Positions 1-8,531 are shown, counted from the stretch's first letter. The stretch is DNA of 64,000 nt from Caballeronia pedi (GCF_001544915.2 NZ_FCOE02000030.1:1-64000); one strand, 5' to 3'. A program made the numbers and translations. The notes: a model not told the origin generated them from the sequence alone.

Positions 1-141
1 CGTATGCCGGAGCACTACGGGGCGCTGTCGCCGATTCTGCACGTCGTGCCGCTGCAGTTGCTGGCGTATCACACGGCATGTGCGCGCGGGACGGATGTGG
101 ATAAGCCGCGGAATCTGGCGAAGTCCGTGACTGTGGAATAG
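1..141 (+). CDS. glmS: Glucosamine-fructose-6-phosphate aminotransferase, C-terminal end (partial)
   Basis: Only the last 46 codons are inside the window. They encode the end of the second SIS domain of GlmS and finish with the family's invariant tail, DQPRNLAKSVTVE-like (here DKPRNLAKSVTVE), before TAG. GlmS makes glucosamine-6-phosphate from fructose-6-phosphate and glutamine for cell-wall and LPS synthesis in the cytoplasm. The end of glmS is also the recognition region for Tn7-type TnsD, but no Tn7 end is visible just downstream. Confidence 0.95.
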   Translation, partial: RMPEHYGALSPILHVVPLQLLAYHTACARGTDVDKPRNLAKSVTVE

Positions 142-669
142 TCGTGGGTGGCCTCGGTTAGTCCGTCCGCCGCCGCGTAGGGCGGCGTGCGCGTCCCACG
201 CGAAAAGCGCCCACATCTTCGCTCGACCGATCCGCTCCCACGCTGCGTTCATTAACACGATATCGGACGGGAACTCGCAAAATCACGGATGTGTCCCGTC
301 TCGACAAGGCCCAGCACCTTGATCGAACGATCCGCTTGATTCATTCGCACGACCGTCGTAGTAACTGTCCAAAGGCAACGTTCCCGTTGGCACGAATCCG
401 ACTGGCGGCTCGCGCGAGGAATATCAGTTCGTTCCTTGGAAACGCGGCGGCTCCATGCATGATGGCCGCACCGTCGGTAATCATGCAGGCTGCTGACGTA
501 GAACCGGCCCGTCGCAATGACCGCAAAGACCGGTAACTCAACGCCTGCCATCTATGGACGAGTGATTGTTTGCTATGCGAACCTGCCTTGCCAAAGTCCG
601 ACTCCGAGACCGCATGAATGTCCCCCTTTGGCCGATCAAAGACGAAAGCCCTCGACTCACTTATCCTGA
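142..669. other. Non-coding or decayed stretch after glmS
   Basis: I see no gene I can defend here. A few open frames of 60-100 codons exist on both strands, but they overlap one another, lack ribosome-binding sites and show no recognisable motif. A weak GC-rich stem near 170-190 may help end glmS transcription, but it has no T-run. Confidence 0.5.
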
Positions 670-900
670 GTTGGTAGCGTAAGCGACGAACGATGGCGCG
701 AGAATGCGAAACTGCGCGGTGCTCCCGCGAATGCCCCTTTAGCCCACTGGTTGACGGCTACGCAGATCGCACAGTTAGCGGAGCTTAGCGGCAGCAATCC
801 TCGCCAACAGCTGAATCGCTGGAAGCATGACGGGCTGATTTTCGCCATTGAGATCAACGGCAAGGATCATTTTCCGGGCTGGCGGGACGGTCAGCCCACC
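670..900 (+). pseudogene. Fragment of a small winged/HTH-like protein
   Basis: An open frame from 670 reads through a plausible N-terminal domain: WRENAKLRGAPANAPL, then a WLTATQIAQLAEL helix pair, then RWKHDGLIFAIEINGKDHFPG. The pattern (WLT...A..L......P......RW...G.IF.I...G...FP) resembles the N-terminal domain of proteins often annotated as MbcA/ParS-like antitoxin relatives. There is no ATG in frame at the expected place. After about residue 80 the frame turns into arginine-rich sequence typical of non-coding GC-rich DNA. I read it as a truncated gene. Nothing recognisable lies between 900 and 1234. Confidence 0.35.
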
Positions 901-1234
901 GCTCAGGTTCGAATCGTCTTCGATAGTCCGCTCGAGCCCACCTTCTCGTCGCTTACGCTCACGGACGCGAACGGCGAGCAGGAAATCCGCCGTGGATGCG
1001 CGGCACCACGGAGTCATGTCGGGCGCTCTGCCATCTTAACCCGCGGGACGCCACATGGTGCAGTAGGCGGCCGTCGCGGACGACGGGCATCGCACTCACG
1101 GCAATTATCCTTTCGAGGTGAGATAAGGCCCCGTCCGAGACTGGAACGATTCACCCTTCCCCGCCCTACACGAACGACGCGCGCTCCCCACACATGTAGT
1201 CGCGAATTTCCCTGGGCAGCGACGGGTCACCGGG

Positions 1235-1987
1235 TTACAGCGCGGTCGCCTGCCGCAGGTGGCGCTTATGGATCATCCCGCGCTCCACGAAACCCAGAGC
1301 GAGGCGCGTCGAGAACGGCTGCCGGTACGACGTCGACGCGACGCCCGTCACCACGCCATACAGAAAGCGCACCGGCCGCCGATGCTGCGGCGTGAGCACC
1401 GAGAACCTCAGTTCGTTGCGCTGTTTCGCTTCGAAGTCGATCAGAAAGAAGCGATCGCCGAGCAGCGTGCAAAAGCCCTGATACGTGAACGAATAGCCGA
1501 CGCGCCCCGAATCGTCGAGCAGCGGAAAGCGCTCTACGGTCACGTATTGCACGACCGAATCGCGCTCATAGAGACACGTGACGGAGCGCAGGATCGCGCC
1601 TTTGTAGATCGATGAATTGTGATAGCGATAGTAGACGCCGCACAGATCCTGCAGCGATCGCGCTGATGACTTCAGCAGCGGCAGGAAGCGCACGAGGCTC
1701 GGCGCGTCGCGCAGATCGAACGGCAACTCGTATGTCAGCCCTTCGTAGAAGCGCTTGAAATCGGCGGGCACGCGAAAGAGATCGTCGGGCTCCATCATGA
1801 AATAGCGCGCGAGCTTCGAGAGCACGTGCTGCGACGGCACGTGAAAGTCCGCCAGATACTTGTTGAACTGCTGCCGGTTGATGTCGAGTTTGCGGCAAAA
1901 ATCGGCGACCGAATCGAAAGAAGCCAGCAGCGTGGCGAGATTCGGAGCGAGATGGGTCGCGTCGCGTCGTCGGTCGGCACTCGTCAC
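1235..1987 (-). CDS. Xre-type helix-turn-helix transcriptional regulator
   Basis: This 250-residue protein has an N-terminal HTH (about residues 15-55: LATLLASF..VADFCRKLDINRQQFNKYLADFHVPSQHVLSKLARYF), the classic Xre order in which the second helix carries the R-Q-Q-F-N-K recognition residues. The remaining 190 residues form an aromatic-rich domain I do not recognise, possibly a ligand-sensing part. The gene is transcribed away from the HisD-like dehydrogenase on its right, separated by about 340 bases, so it is a good candidate for that gene's local regulator. That regulatory link is inferred from position only. Confidence 0.75.
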   Translation of the reverse strand: MTSADRRRDATHLAPNLATLLASFDSVADFCRKLDINRQQFNKYLADFHVPSQHVLSKLARYFMMEPDDLFRVPADFKRFYEGLTYELPFDLRDAPSLVRFLPLLKSSARSLQDLCGVYYRYHNSSIYKGAILRSVTCLYERDSVVQYVTVERFPLLDDSGRVGYSFTYQGFCTLLGDRFFLIDFEAKQRNELRFSVLTPQHRRPVRFLYGVVTGVASTSYRQPFSTRLALGFVERGMIHKRHLRQATAL

Positions 1988-2332
1988 GTCGAAAGTTCTC
2001 GGGAAAGGGTGTGCCTAGTCTGGACGACGCCAAAAAATGCGTCAATGTGCGTCGCTTCGCTTCACTCGACCGCGAGCTGCCCGCGCGACTGGGGGCCGGC
2101 GCATCGGCTAAACGATCGCGCATCGTCGGGGTTTTCCGTGCCGCGGACGCTTTCGCACGCGACCCACGCGATTCCTGCCAGGCCGATTCCATTGTCATCG
2201 TCGCGATTTGCGTCGCATGCGTGCGTCGCTTTGCGTCATGTTTGAGCGGTCTGCGAAATTGTCATCGGCATATCGGCTGCCAACAATGCCTCCAACCAAA
2301 CCATGAATCGAGCCAACAGGCCTGGAGGCTGT
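1988..2332. promoter_or_regulatory. Divergent promoter region between the Xre regulator and the HisD-like gene
   Basis: About 340 bases without a supported gene lie between two divergent starts. Several copies of TGCGTCGC/TTGCGTCR occur around 2038-2060 and 2208-2240, which could be regulator half-sites. Just before the GTG at 2333 there is a clear Shine-Dalgarno GGAGG at 2324-2328. Confidence 0.4.
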
Positions 2333-3610
2333 GTGATCCGTCATCTGAAGCAAGGCAAGACCGTCGCGGCGCAACACGATATCGACGCGCAGGTGCGCGG
2401 CGGCGTCGAGCAGATCATCGAGGATGTCGCGAAGCGCGGCGACGACGCCGTGCGACTGTATTCGGAACACTTCGACCAGTGGAATCCGCCCTCCTTCCGC
2501 CTGACGCGCGATGAGATCGACGCATGCGTGAACTCGCTGAGCGAGCGCGAACTCGCCGACATCCGCTTCGCGCAGGAACAGGTGCGCCGTTTCGCGCAGA
2601 TTCAGAAAGCGTCGATGACCGATGTCGAACAGGAGACGCTGCCGGGCGTCGTGCTCGACCATCGCAACATTCCGGTCAATTCGGTCGGTTGCTATGTGCC
2701 GGGCGGGAAGTATCCGCTGATCGCGTCGGCGCATATGAGCGTGCTGACGGCGAAGGTCGCGGGCGTGAAGCGTGTCGTCGCGTTCGCGCCGCCGTTCAGC
2801 GGACGGCCGCATCCGGCGATCGTCGCCGCGATGCATCTCGGCGGCGCCGACGAGATCTACTGCCTCGGCGGCGTGCAGGCAGTCGCCGCATTCGCGCTCG
2901 GCACGCCGTCGTGCGCGCCGGTCGACATGATTGTCGGACCGGGCAATGCGTACGTCGCCGTAGCGAAACGTCAGCTCTTCGGCAGGATCGGCATCGATCT
3001 CTTCGCGGGACCGACCGAAACGCTCGTGATCGCCGACGATTCGTCGGACGTCGAAATCGTCGCCGCTGATCTGCTCGGCCAGGCCGAACACGGCACGAAT
3101 TCGCCGACGGTCTTCCTCACCAACTCCGCGCAACTCGCCGAAGGACCGGCCGCCGAGATCGAACGCCAACTTTCGACGCTGCCGACCGCGCCGATCGCCT
3201 CGGTCGCGTGGCGCGACTACGGCCAGATCATTCTGTGCGACACGCTCGACGAAATGGTGCAGGAAGCCGATCGCATCGCGTCCGAGCATGTGCAGGTGAT
3301 GACGCGCGACCCCGACTACTTCCTCGAACGCATGACGAACTACGGCGCGATGTTTCTCGGCGATCGCACCAACGTGTCCTACGGCGACAAGGTCATCGGC
3401 ACGAATCACACCTTGCCGACGATGAAAACCGCGCGTTACACGGGCGGCTTGTGGGTGGGCAAATTCCTGAAGACCTGCACGTATCAGCGCGTGCTGACCG
3501 ACGAGGCGTCCGTGATGATCGGCGAAATCTGTTCGCGTCTATGCGCGATGGAAGGCTTCGCGGGCCACAAGGAACAAGCCGATATCCGCGTGCGCCGCTT
3601 CGCGAAGTAG
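2333..3610 (+). CDS. HisD-family dehydrogenase, sulfopropanediol 3-dehydrogenase (HpsN)-like
   Basis: The product (425 residues from this start) is a zinc- and NAD-dependent histidinol-dehydrogenase-family enzyme that oxidises an alcohol to a carboxylate in two steps. Family blocks are intact: VGCYVPGGKYPL, VDMIVGPGNAYVAVAKRQLFG, DLFAGPTETLVIADD, LLGQAEHG and EHVQVMTRDP. The C-terminal blocks NVSYGDKVIGTNHTLPT and TGGLWVGKFLKTCTYQRV are typical of the HpsN/sulfopropanediol branch and not of the biosynthetic HisD. I chose GTG at 2333 (VIRHLKQGK) because GGAGG sits 4 bases upstream; an ATG at 2303 in frame has no such site. No histidine-operon genes flank it, which supports a catabolic role, for example in sulfonated C3 compound use. 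Confidence 0.85.
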   Translation: MIRHLKQGKTVAAQHDIDAQVRGGVEQIIEDVAKRGDDAVRLYSEHFDQWNPPSFRLTRDEIDACVNSLSERELADIRFAQEQVRRFAQIQKASMTDVEQETLPGVVLDHRNIPVNSVGCYVPGGKYPLIASAHMSVLTAKVAGVKRVVAFAPPFSGRPHPAIVAAMHLGGADEIYCLGGVQAVAAFALGTPSCAPVDMIVGPGNAYVAVAKRQLFGRIGIDLFAGPTETLVIADDSSDVEIVAADLLGQAEHGTNSPTVFLTNSAQLAEGPAAEIERQLSTLPTAPIASVAWRDYGQIILCDTLDEMVQEADRIASEHVQVMTRDPDYFLERMTNYGAMFLGDRTNVSYGDKVIGTNHTLPTMKTARYTGGLWVGKFLKTCTYQRVLTDEASVMIGEICSRLCAMEGFAGHKEQADIRVRRFAK

Positions 3611-3634
3611 CGCGCATTGCAAGAAGAGAAGCGT

Positions 3635-3862
3635 TCACAACGCTCCGTTCGAAACCCACCTCAAAGGGCAATCATGCGAACCATCCAGCGGCTGCGCTTT
3701 CGCGAGCGCCTTCGACATCGGCAAGTTCAGCACCGCGCTGTTCGGCGGAATCGGCGTCACGAACCAGCGGTCGTACAGCGCCTGCATTTGCGGGCTCTTG
3801 TAGAGATCGGCGGTCGCGTCATCCACGATCTTCTTGAATTCGGGATCGTCGCGGCGAGAGCC
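3635..3862 (-). pseudogene. C-terminal stump of a glutamate/aspartate ABC transporter binding protein
   Basis: The reverse strand reads DDPEFKKIVDDATADLYKSP, then QMQALYDRWFVTPIPPN and LNLPMSKALAKA. This is the C-terminal lobe of GltI-like periplasmic amino-acid-binding proteins. Everything upstream of DDPEFKK is missing; at about 3862 the homology stops and an IS110-family transposase fragment begins on the other strand. Only about 70 of some 300 residues remain, so the gene is dead. Confidence 0.8.
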
Positions 3863-3865
3863 GGG

Positions 3866-4119
3866 TGGATCAGGGCATAAGCAAGCAGGGCAACCGGCGC
3901 GTGCGCGCGCTGTTGACCGAGCTGGCGTGGTCATGGCTGCGCTACCAGCCCGGCAGTGCGCTGACAAAGTGGTTCTATCAACGCACTCAGGGAACGCACC
4001 TGAATCGCCGGTCCCGACGCGTTGCGATCGTCGCCGTTGCACGACGTCTCGCGATAGCTCTGTGGCGCTATCTGAAAGATGGTCTTATACCCGAGGGAGC
4101 GCAACTGAAGTCAAGCTGA
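3866..4119 (+). pseudogene. IS1111-type (IS110 family) transposase, C-terminal fragment
   Basis: The frame encodes DQGISKQGNRRVRALLTELA, then WSWLRYQPGSALTKWF and RRVAIVAVARRLAIALWRYL. This is the end of an IS110/IS1111 transposase, including the S-K-x-G-N-R-R block that carries the catalytic serine of the Tnp domain. The RuvC-like DEDD N-terminal domain is absent. It abuts the gltI stump, so the element probably inserted into gltI and then lost its left part. Confidence 0.85.
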
Positions 4120-4458
4120 TTCGAAGCGTGCGGTACAACGCCGTTCTGAACGGCACGATACAGGATGCAGGGACGGTCTGAAGTGAACATGCCCGTGGGG
4201 TGCCCGGGTTACTGACGTAGCCGATTCTTGAGATGGGGCATGCTCCCGGAACGAAATTCCGGCGTAATGCGCATGCAGGATGAAGCTGGCCAACCGCCAG
4301 CGGATAGAAGGTGGTGAGACGCAGAGTCTCACGAGCGCAACGATCGGCTTCGGACCGGTAGATTCACTGCCGTAGGATCGCCTCGCTTCGTCGAGGTGTA
4401 GGAGGAACGTGCCTACGATTCACAAGTCAGGCTGAGAACGACCTTGACAACGTTCCGC
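4120..4458. other. Structured non-coding tail of the IS1111 fragment
   Basis: No gene is supported here. The stretch is rich in short perfect hairpins, for example CCGGAA/TTCCGG at 4246-4262 nested in GCATGC repeats, and GTGAGAC/GTCTCAC at 4314-4332. IS1111-group elements carry a guide RNA (seekRNA/bridge RNA) in the non-coding segment downstream of the transposase, so this is the expected place for a relic of such an RNA. That identity is inference; I did not fold it. Confidence 0.35.
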
Positions 4459-5028
4459 TCATAGAAGGGCACCCCGTGCCTGAATAAACAGACTACGGTA
4501 GATGGTCTTGTGTGACACGTGATAATCCTCGTCGCGCGGCCAGGAGCGTTTAAGCCATCCAGCAATCTGCTGAGGTGACCACTGCAACTGGAGCTTGTGG
4601 GCAACGATACGTGCCAGAACCCGATGCCTGACCAGTTTGCAGACCTTGGGTCGGTGCGCCCGTTCCCACGCAAGCTCGTCCGCGTGGCTGGCCCGATAGC
4701 CTTTCTCTCCACTGTTGCGCTTGATCTCCCGACAGATCGTTGACGGCGATCGCGATAGTCGCCGTGCGATTGACTGGATCGAGTCTCCCGCCGCCAGGCC
4801 TGTCGAGATCTCCTCGCGTTCAGCAAGAGTGAGCGCGAGCCTCGATCGTCGCCGCGGCGCAGGCTGGATTCCTCCAGTTTGCGCCAGAATTCCTTCTACC
4901 GACGAATGATTGCGATTAAAAAGCTCGGCGATGTGCTGCAACGACTCACCAGCACGCCAGCGCTCCCACATCAACGCCTTCTGACTCTCGCTGTAATAGA
5001 TCCGCGTTCTGCACTTCATCTGCAACAC
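4459..5028 (-). pseudogene. IS30-family transposase, truncated
   Basis: The 189-residue frame starts with the IS30 N-terminal HTH region (YYSESQKALMWERWRAGESL) and the second HTH (LTLAEREEISTGLAAGDSIQ followed by SRSPSTICREIKRN). It continues through LQLQWSPQQIAGWL and HVSHKTIYRSLFIQARGAL. It stops exactly where full-length IS30 transposases go on for about 190 residues with the DDE catalytic core, so the catalytic domain is missing. Confidence 0.85.
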
Positions 5029-5245
5029 TCCCGCTGCTCATGCAGCAATCATTGTGCTGCATCGATCGGTTGAATCCGCCAAGTTGAAGCAGCCGGTCAC
5101 GATCGGTTGATGGCCCAAACTGCGTGGTGCGTAGGCCCTTCGGCTGCGTGTGGATAGTTCAATCAGGGAGCATGCGGACTGTATTGAGGCGCGCGGCGAG
5201 CGCCGCGTGACCCCTCTGACTCAATCAATGGGCGAGCGCGGGTCC

Positions 5246-5446
5246 TCACCGAATTAAATTTTTCGTCGCGCCTGCACTGCCGATCAGCAAACCTAGCCAA
5301 AAGCTCGAGATCGCAACGGTGGTCCCGGCTACTTGCCCGACCCTACCTTTGATTTGGCTCATCGCGTCGCCTGCACCGCTGCCAATGGCCTCCTGTACCT
5401 TGCCTGTCGCCTCGTTCAACATTCCTTTCGCCTCGGTCGTGTCCAT
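5246..5446 (-). CDS. CsbD-like small stress protein
   Basis: The 66-residue product begins MDTTEAKGMLNEATGKVQEA and continues AMSQIKGRVGQVAG, the repeated K-G-x-x-x-x-x-G-K-V-Q-E pattern of the CsbD family of general-stress proteins. Unlike typical CsbD it ends in a hydrophobic stretch (VAISSFWLGLLIGSAG) that could be a membrane segment. I chose the start at 5446 over one 14 codons upstream because GGGAGAC lies just before it. Its biochemical role is unknown. Confidence 0.65.
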   Translation of the reverse strand: MDTTEAKGMLNEATGKVQEAIGSGAGDAMSQIKGRVGQVAGTTVAISSFWLGLLIGSAGATKNLIR

Positions 5447-5570
5447 TTCCAGTCTCCCAAAATTTGTTAGCTCCGCGAGGTCTGTCACGCAACCGCCATA
5501 CCTACGTATCGCACGCGACTTCGGTCAACTCGTTCTGGGCGGCGAAGCGCACCAGCGCCCGACGCTGCCA

Positions 5571-5595
5571 ATTTGGTGTAACATAGATGCCAAAT
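5571..5595. promoter_or_regulatory. Candidate autoregulatory operator of the first Xre-RES pair
   Basis: A perfect 6-base inverted repeat, ATTTGG and CCAAAT, is separated by 13 bases. It lies immediately before the antitoxin's Shine-Dalgarno sequence (AGGAGG, 5599-5604). Xre antitoxins usually repress their own promoter, so the position fits. The repeat is short and could be chance. Confidence 0.4.
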
Positions 5596-5608
5596 GGCAG
5601 GAGGTGCT

Positions 5609-6049
5609 ATGACGGTCATCGGCAAAATTTCGGCGGATTCATTGTTGGGCGGACGCTCAGTTTTGCGCCGCGCACCTCGGTCGGGCCTCGAATGGGTGGA
5701 TATCGTCCGTCACGGCATCTCCTCCCAGGCGCTCGACTCAATGCTCAAATCCATCGCGATTTCGCAGTCAGAACTGGCGCAGGCGCTCGATATTCCCGAG
5801 CGGACCTTAGCGCGGCGCAAGCGCGAAGGCGTTTTCAGCCGCGAGGAGTCGGCCAAGTTACTACGACTCGCGCGTGTCGCGGCGCGCGCGGCGGAAGTAT
5901 TTGAAGATCTCGATCTGGCGATCGCGTGGCTCAAGGCGCCGGCAGCGGCACTAGGCGATGCTACTCCGCTCAGTCTTCTCGATACGGACATTGGTGCCGA
6001 TAGCGTGATGGATACGCTCGGGCGCATCGAGCATGGTGTTTTTGCATGA
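5609..6049 (+). CDS. Xre/MbcA/ParS-family antitoxin
   Basis: This 146-residue protein pairs a degenerate HTH (SELAQALDIPERTLARRKREGVF) with the C-terminal toxin-binding domain (DUF2384), seen in SREESAKLLRLARVAARAAEVFED and in LDLAIAWLKAPAAALGDATPLSLLDTDIG (the segments are quoted in part). The A-x-x-WL...P..AL....P..LL.T..G signature of DUF2384 is clear. It neutralises the RES toxin encoded next, whose ATG overlaps this stop codon as ATGA. The ATG at 5609 is preferred to one at 5594 because AGGAGG sits 4 bases before it. Confidence 0.9.
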   Translation: MTVIGKISADSLLGGRSVLRRAPRSGLEWVDIVRHGISSQALDSMLKSIAISQSELAQALDIPERTLARRKREGVFSREESAKLLRLARVAARAAEVFEDLDLAIAWLKAPAAALGDATPLSLLDTDIGADSVMDTLGRIEHGVFA

Positions 6050-6525
6050 CCTTGATGGCATGGCGGGTAGTGTCAGAGCGGTATGCTGATAGCGCCTTTT
6101 CCGGCGAAGGTGCGCGCCTCTATGGTGGACGATGGAACCCGAAAGGGGTGGCGCTCGTATATACAGCACAGACACAATCGCTCGCGCTCCTCGAGATGCT
6201 CGTGCAGGACTCACCACTGCGTGCCCGGTATGTGATGATCCCGGCTCGAATTCCTGAGACCTTGATCGAGCGCGTCGATGCTGCGACTCTGCCGCCCGAC
6301 TGGAGAGAGCTCAGTGCACGGACCGAGCTTCAACAGATTGGTGCTATGTGGGCCCAGAAGCGAACGAGCGCGGTGCTTGCGGTGCCGAGCGCGGTCGTCC
6401 CTGCCGAAACTAACTATCTGCTCAACCCCAGTCATCCAGACTTCGCCCAAATCGCGCTTGGGGCGCGCGATGAATGGGAAACTGACCCGCGGTTGTTGCG
6501 GCGCGCCGCTCGAAACGACTCATGA
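6046..6525 (+). CDS. RES-domain toxin
   Basis: The 159-residue product is a complete RES domain: WRVVSERYADSAFSGEGARL, then GGRWN, LVYTAQTQSLALLEMLVQ and the C-terminal TNYLLNPSHPDF. The conserved Arg in GGRWN and Glu in LLEML are present. RES toxins are ADP-ribosyltransferase-like proteins that consume NAD+ or modify a host protein. With the overlapping antitoxin it makes a type II toxin-antitoxin module that looks intact. Confidence 0.9.
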   Translation: MTLMAWRVVSERYADSAFSGEGARLYGGRWNPKGVALVYTAQTQSLALLEMLVQDSPLRARYVMIPARIPETLIERVDAATLPPDWRELSARTELQQIGAMWAQKRTSAVLAVPSAVVPAETNYLLNPSHPDFAQIALGARDEWETDPRLLRRAARNDS

Positions 6526-6690
6526 CAACGTGTCGTCGCCGCGCAACCGGCAGTTTGATTTTCGCAAACGGGCTTGAGCTAGAGTTTCGACCGCGTTCGG
6601 CTCCGCCGCCTGGGAGGACCGCCACGGGCGCTGAACGGCGATGTTTGAAGGCGACTGGTAAAATCTGGTGACTGATTTCAGGCATGCACA

Positions 6691-7176
6691 ATGGGATTCG
6701 AACAGCTCGTTGGGCTTAAGGCGCTGCTGAACCAGGGCGCGAAGGGCAAAGAGGTGGCGCCAGGCTCGACGTCACAGCCAGTGGACGTCGCGCGGGAAAT
6801 CAAGCAGCCACCGAAGCCTCGGCGCACGTCTGCCGACGCAGCCGCGCGCGCGGTCACTACGCTGCAACGACATTTCCCGCGGGCGTTTCCGCGCAGTCCG
6901 ACGCCAAAGGTCCCGCTCAAGGTCGGGATTCTTAAGGACGTGCTTGCGAGAGCGGCGTCGCTTGGACTCAGCGAACGAGACGCTCGAAACGGCGTGAAGC
7001 TCTGGTGTCGTGGCCAACGCTATTGGACGTGTCTCGTCGAAGGCGATGTCCGCGTGGACCTTGCTGGCGCAGTCGCTGGTGCTGTCACCGCTGCCGAAGC
7101 AGAGTACGGGATAAGACAGGAAAAGACTCGGCTCGCACGCAGGCGGGAACAGATTGCAAACAAGCGTCGCGCTTGA
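6691..7176 (+). CDS. ProQ/FinO-domain RNA-binding protein
   Basis: The protein (161 residues) has a lysine- and proline-rich linker up to about residue 50, then a ProQ/FinO domain: AVTTLQRHFPRAFPRSPTPK, PLKVGILKDVLARA, LGLSERDARNGVKLWC and YWTCLVEGDVRVDLAG. This family binds structured RNAs and promotes sRNA-mRNA pairing or plasmid-type antisense control. A basic tail (RLARRREQIANKRRA) is typical. It stands alone between the Xre-RES pair and an IS element, so it may belong to a mobile or plasmid-derived segment. Confidence 0.85.
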   Translation: MGFEQLVGLKALLNQGAKGKEVAPGSTSQPVDVAREIKQPPKPRRTSADAAARAVTTLQRHFPRAFPRSPTPKVPLKVGILKDVLARAASLGLSERDARNGVKLWCRGQRYWTCLVEGDVRVDLAGAVAGAVTAAEAEYGIRQEKTRLARRREQIANKRRA

Positions 7177-7288
7177 CCCCGTCGAGCGGAAAACATAATC
7201 CAATCGCGGCTACATTTGACATAAATAGTGGCGCTACTGATCAACGTTTTTGCTGTAGGTCCCAAGTTCAAATCTATGGCCAGCCCGA

Positions 7289-7505
7289 ATTTTGCAACCT
7301 CTGGTTTTGACAGTGTGTGGCTTGCGCAAATCTATCCGGAATCGTGCCGGACGCTCGTCCGTTGTTCCGAGATGAAAACCGCACCGGTCGAACCTCAAAA
7401 TGTCGGCAGCTGCTGGTGAGCTGTAGAACTTGTCAGGGTATTCGTCCGGTCGCTGAGCCGTTGACCATCAACCTTCAGCAGTCGCAAAACCTGATTAGCA
7501 AAATC
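7289..7505 (-). ncRNA. Candidate seekRNA/bridge RNA of the IS1111-type element
   Basis: This is the non-coding segment between the transposase stop and the subterminal repeat. In IS1111-group elements the guide RNA that pairs with target and donor DNA comes from the segment downstream of the transposase. I can show the position and the absence of coding sequence only. I cannot point to guide loops without folding and comparing copies. Confidence 0.35.
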
Positions 7506-8531
7506 TCAACTTGTGCGGACCAACAACGAACCTTGATATTCCGTGTGTTTTGTGAGAACTGCCCACGCAATCCGAGCAAGCTTGTTGGCGAGCGCGCATG
7601 CAACGACATTCGAGTGTCGTCGAGTCAACATTGAACGAATCCATTCCCCGAGCCTGTCGTTACGTTTGTGCACGCGTTGTATGACGGCACGTGCGCCTTG
7701 CACGAGCAGATGACGCAGATGTTTGTCACCACGTTTGCTGATGCCACATAACTTCGCTCGTCCGCCCGTGCTCTTCTGGCGTGGGACCAGTCCGATCGAT
7801 GCAGCGAAATTTCTTCCACCCGCATACTGGGCGATGCTTCCGATCTCCGATGCGAGCAAGCTGGCCGTGATGGTGCCGATCCCTGGGATAGAGAGCAATC
7901 GAGCGGCGTTCTCGTCCCCATGAAGCTGCGCGACCAGTTCCTTCTCGGTCTCGACAACTTGCGCGTCGAGATATTTATAGTGTTCGTGCAGTCGTTGAAT
8001 GATTTGGAGAAGCCTAACCGGAAGATCATGGATCGCGATGACATCAGGCAAACGACGCAAGGTTGCTTTGGACATTGGCACCACGACGCCAAATTCGAGC
8101 AAGATGCCATGAATTCGATTGATGGTGGCCGTACGTTCAGTCACCAAACCCTCGCGCGTTCGATGTAACGCGGCTAGAAGTTGCTGGGCTTCTGTTCGAG
8201 GCTCGACGAAGCGCATCGCTGGTCGGCACGCAGCTTCACAAATCGCCTCAGCATCGATGTAGTCATTCTTGTTGCTCTTCACGAACGGCCGCACGTATTG
8301 CGGCGAAATCAGCTTGGTCACATGCCCCATCGCGTTCAGCTTGCGCGCTAGCCAGTGCGAGCCAGCACAGGCTTCCATGACGACAGTAACTGCTCTGAGA
8401 TTGCTGAAGAAGGAAAGCAACTGCTGACGCGAAAGCTTCTTGCGAAAGATCGCATGGCCCTTCGCATCCTGCCCGTGAACGTGAAACACATGCTTGCCCA
8501 GATCGATGCCGATCAGCGTGACTTCGTCCAT
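7506..8531 (-). CDS. IS1111-type transposase
   Basis: The 341-residue protein appears full length. The N-terminal RuvC-like DEDD domain shows GIDLGKHVFHVHG, VVMEACAGSHW and KSNKNDYIDAEAICEA. The C-terminal Tnp domain shows LLSIPGIGTITASLLASEIG, FAASIGLVPRQKSTGG and CGISKRGDKHLRHLLVQGAR, which contains the catalytic serine. AGGAGGG lies just before the ATG. It catalyses RNA-guided, DDE-independent insertion of its own element. Confidence 0.93.
   Translation of the reverse strand: MDEVTLIGIDLGKHVFHVHGQDAKGHAIFRKKLSRQQLLSFFSNLRAVTVVMEACAGSHWLARKLNAMGHVTKLISPQYVRPFVKSNKNDYIDAEAICEAACRPAMRFVEPRTEAQQLLAALHRTREGLVTERTATINRIHGILLEFGVVVPMSKATLRRLPDVIAIHDLPVRLLQIIQRLHEHYKYLDAQVVETEKELVAQLHGDENAARLLSIPGIGTITASLLASEIGSIAQYAGGRNFAASIGLVPRQKSTGGRAKLCGISKRGDKHLRHLLVQGARAVIQRVHKRNDRLGEWIRSMLTRRHSNVVACALANKLARIAWAVLTKHTEYQGSLLVRTS

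Noticed and set aside
142..250. Tn7-type insertion downstream of glmS
   Set aside because: The position is right, but no Tn7 end repeats or tns genes are visible and the following sequence is unlike Tn7 ends.
252..551. Possible small genes on both strands after glmS
   Set aside because: Frames overlap one another, lack ribosome-binding sites and show no conserved pattern.
4120..4458. Group II intron end
   Set aside because: No GUGYG start, no domain V-like stem and no reverse transcriptase; the hairpins are better explained as an IS1111 non-coding tail.
7240..7290. tRNA 3-prime end or attachment site (AGTTCAAATCT resembles a T-arm)
   Set aside because: The flanking bases do not form a 5-base T-stem and no other tRNA arms or CCA end can be found; the match is to a short common string.
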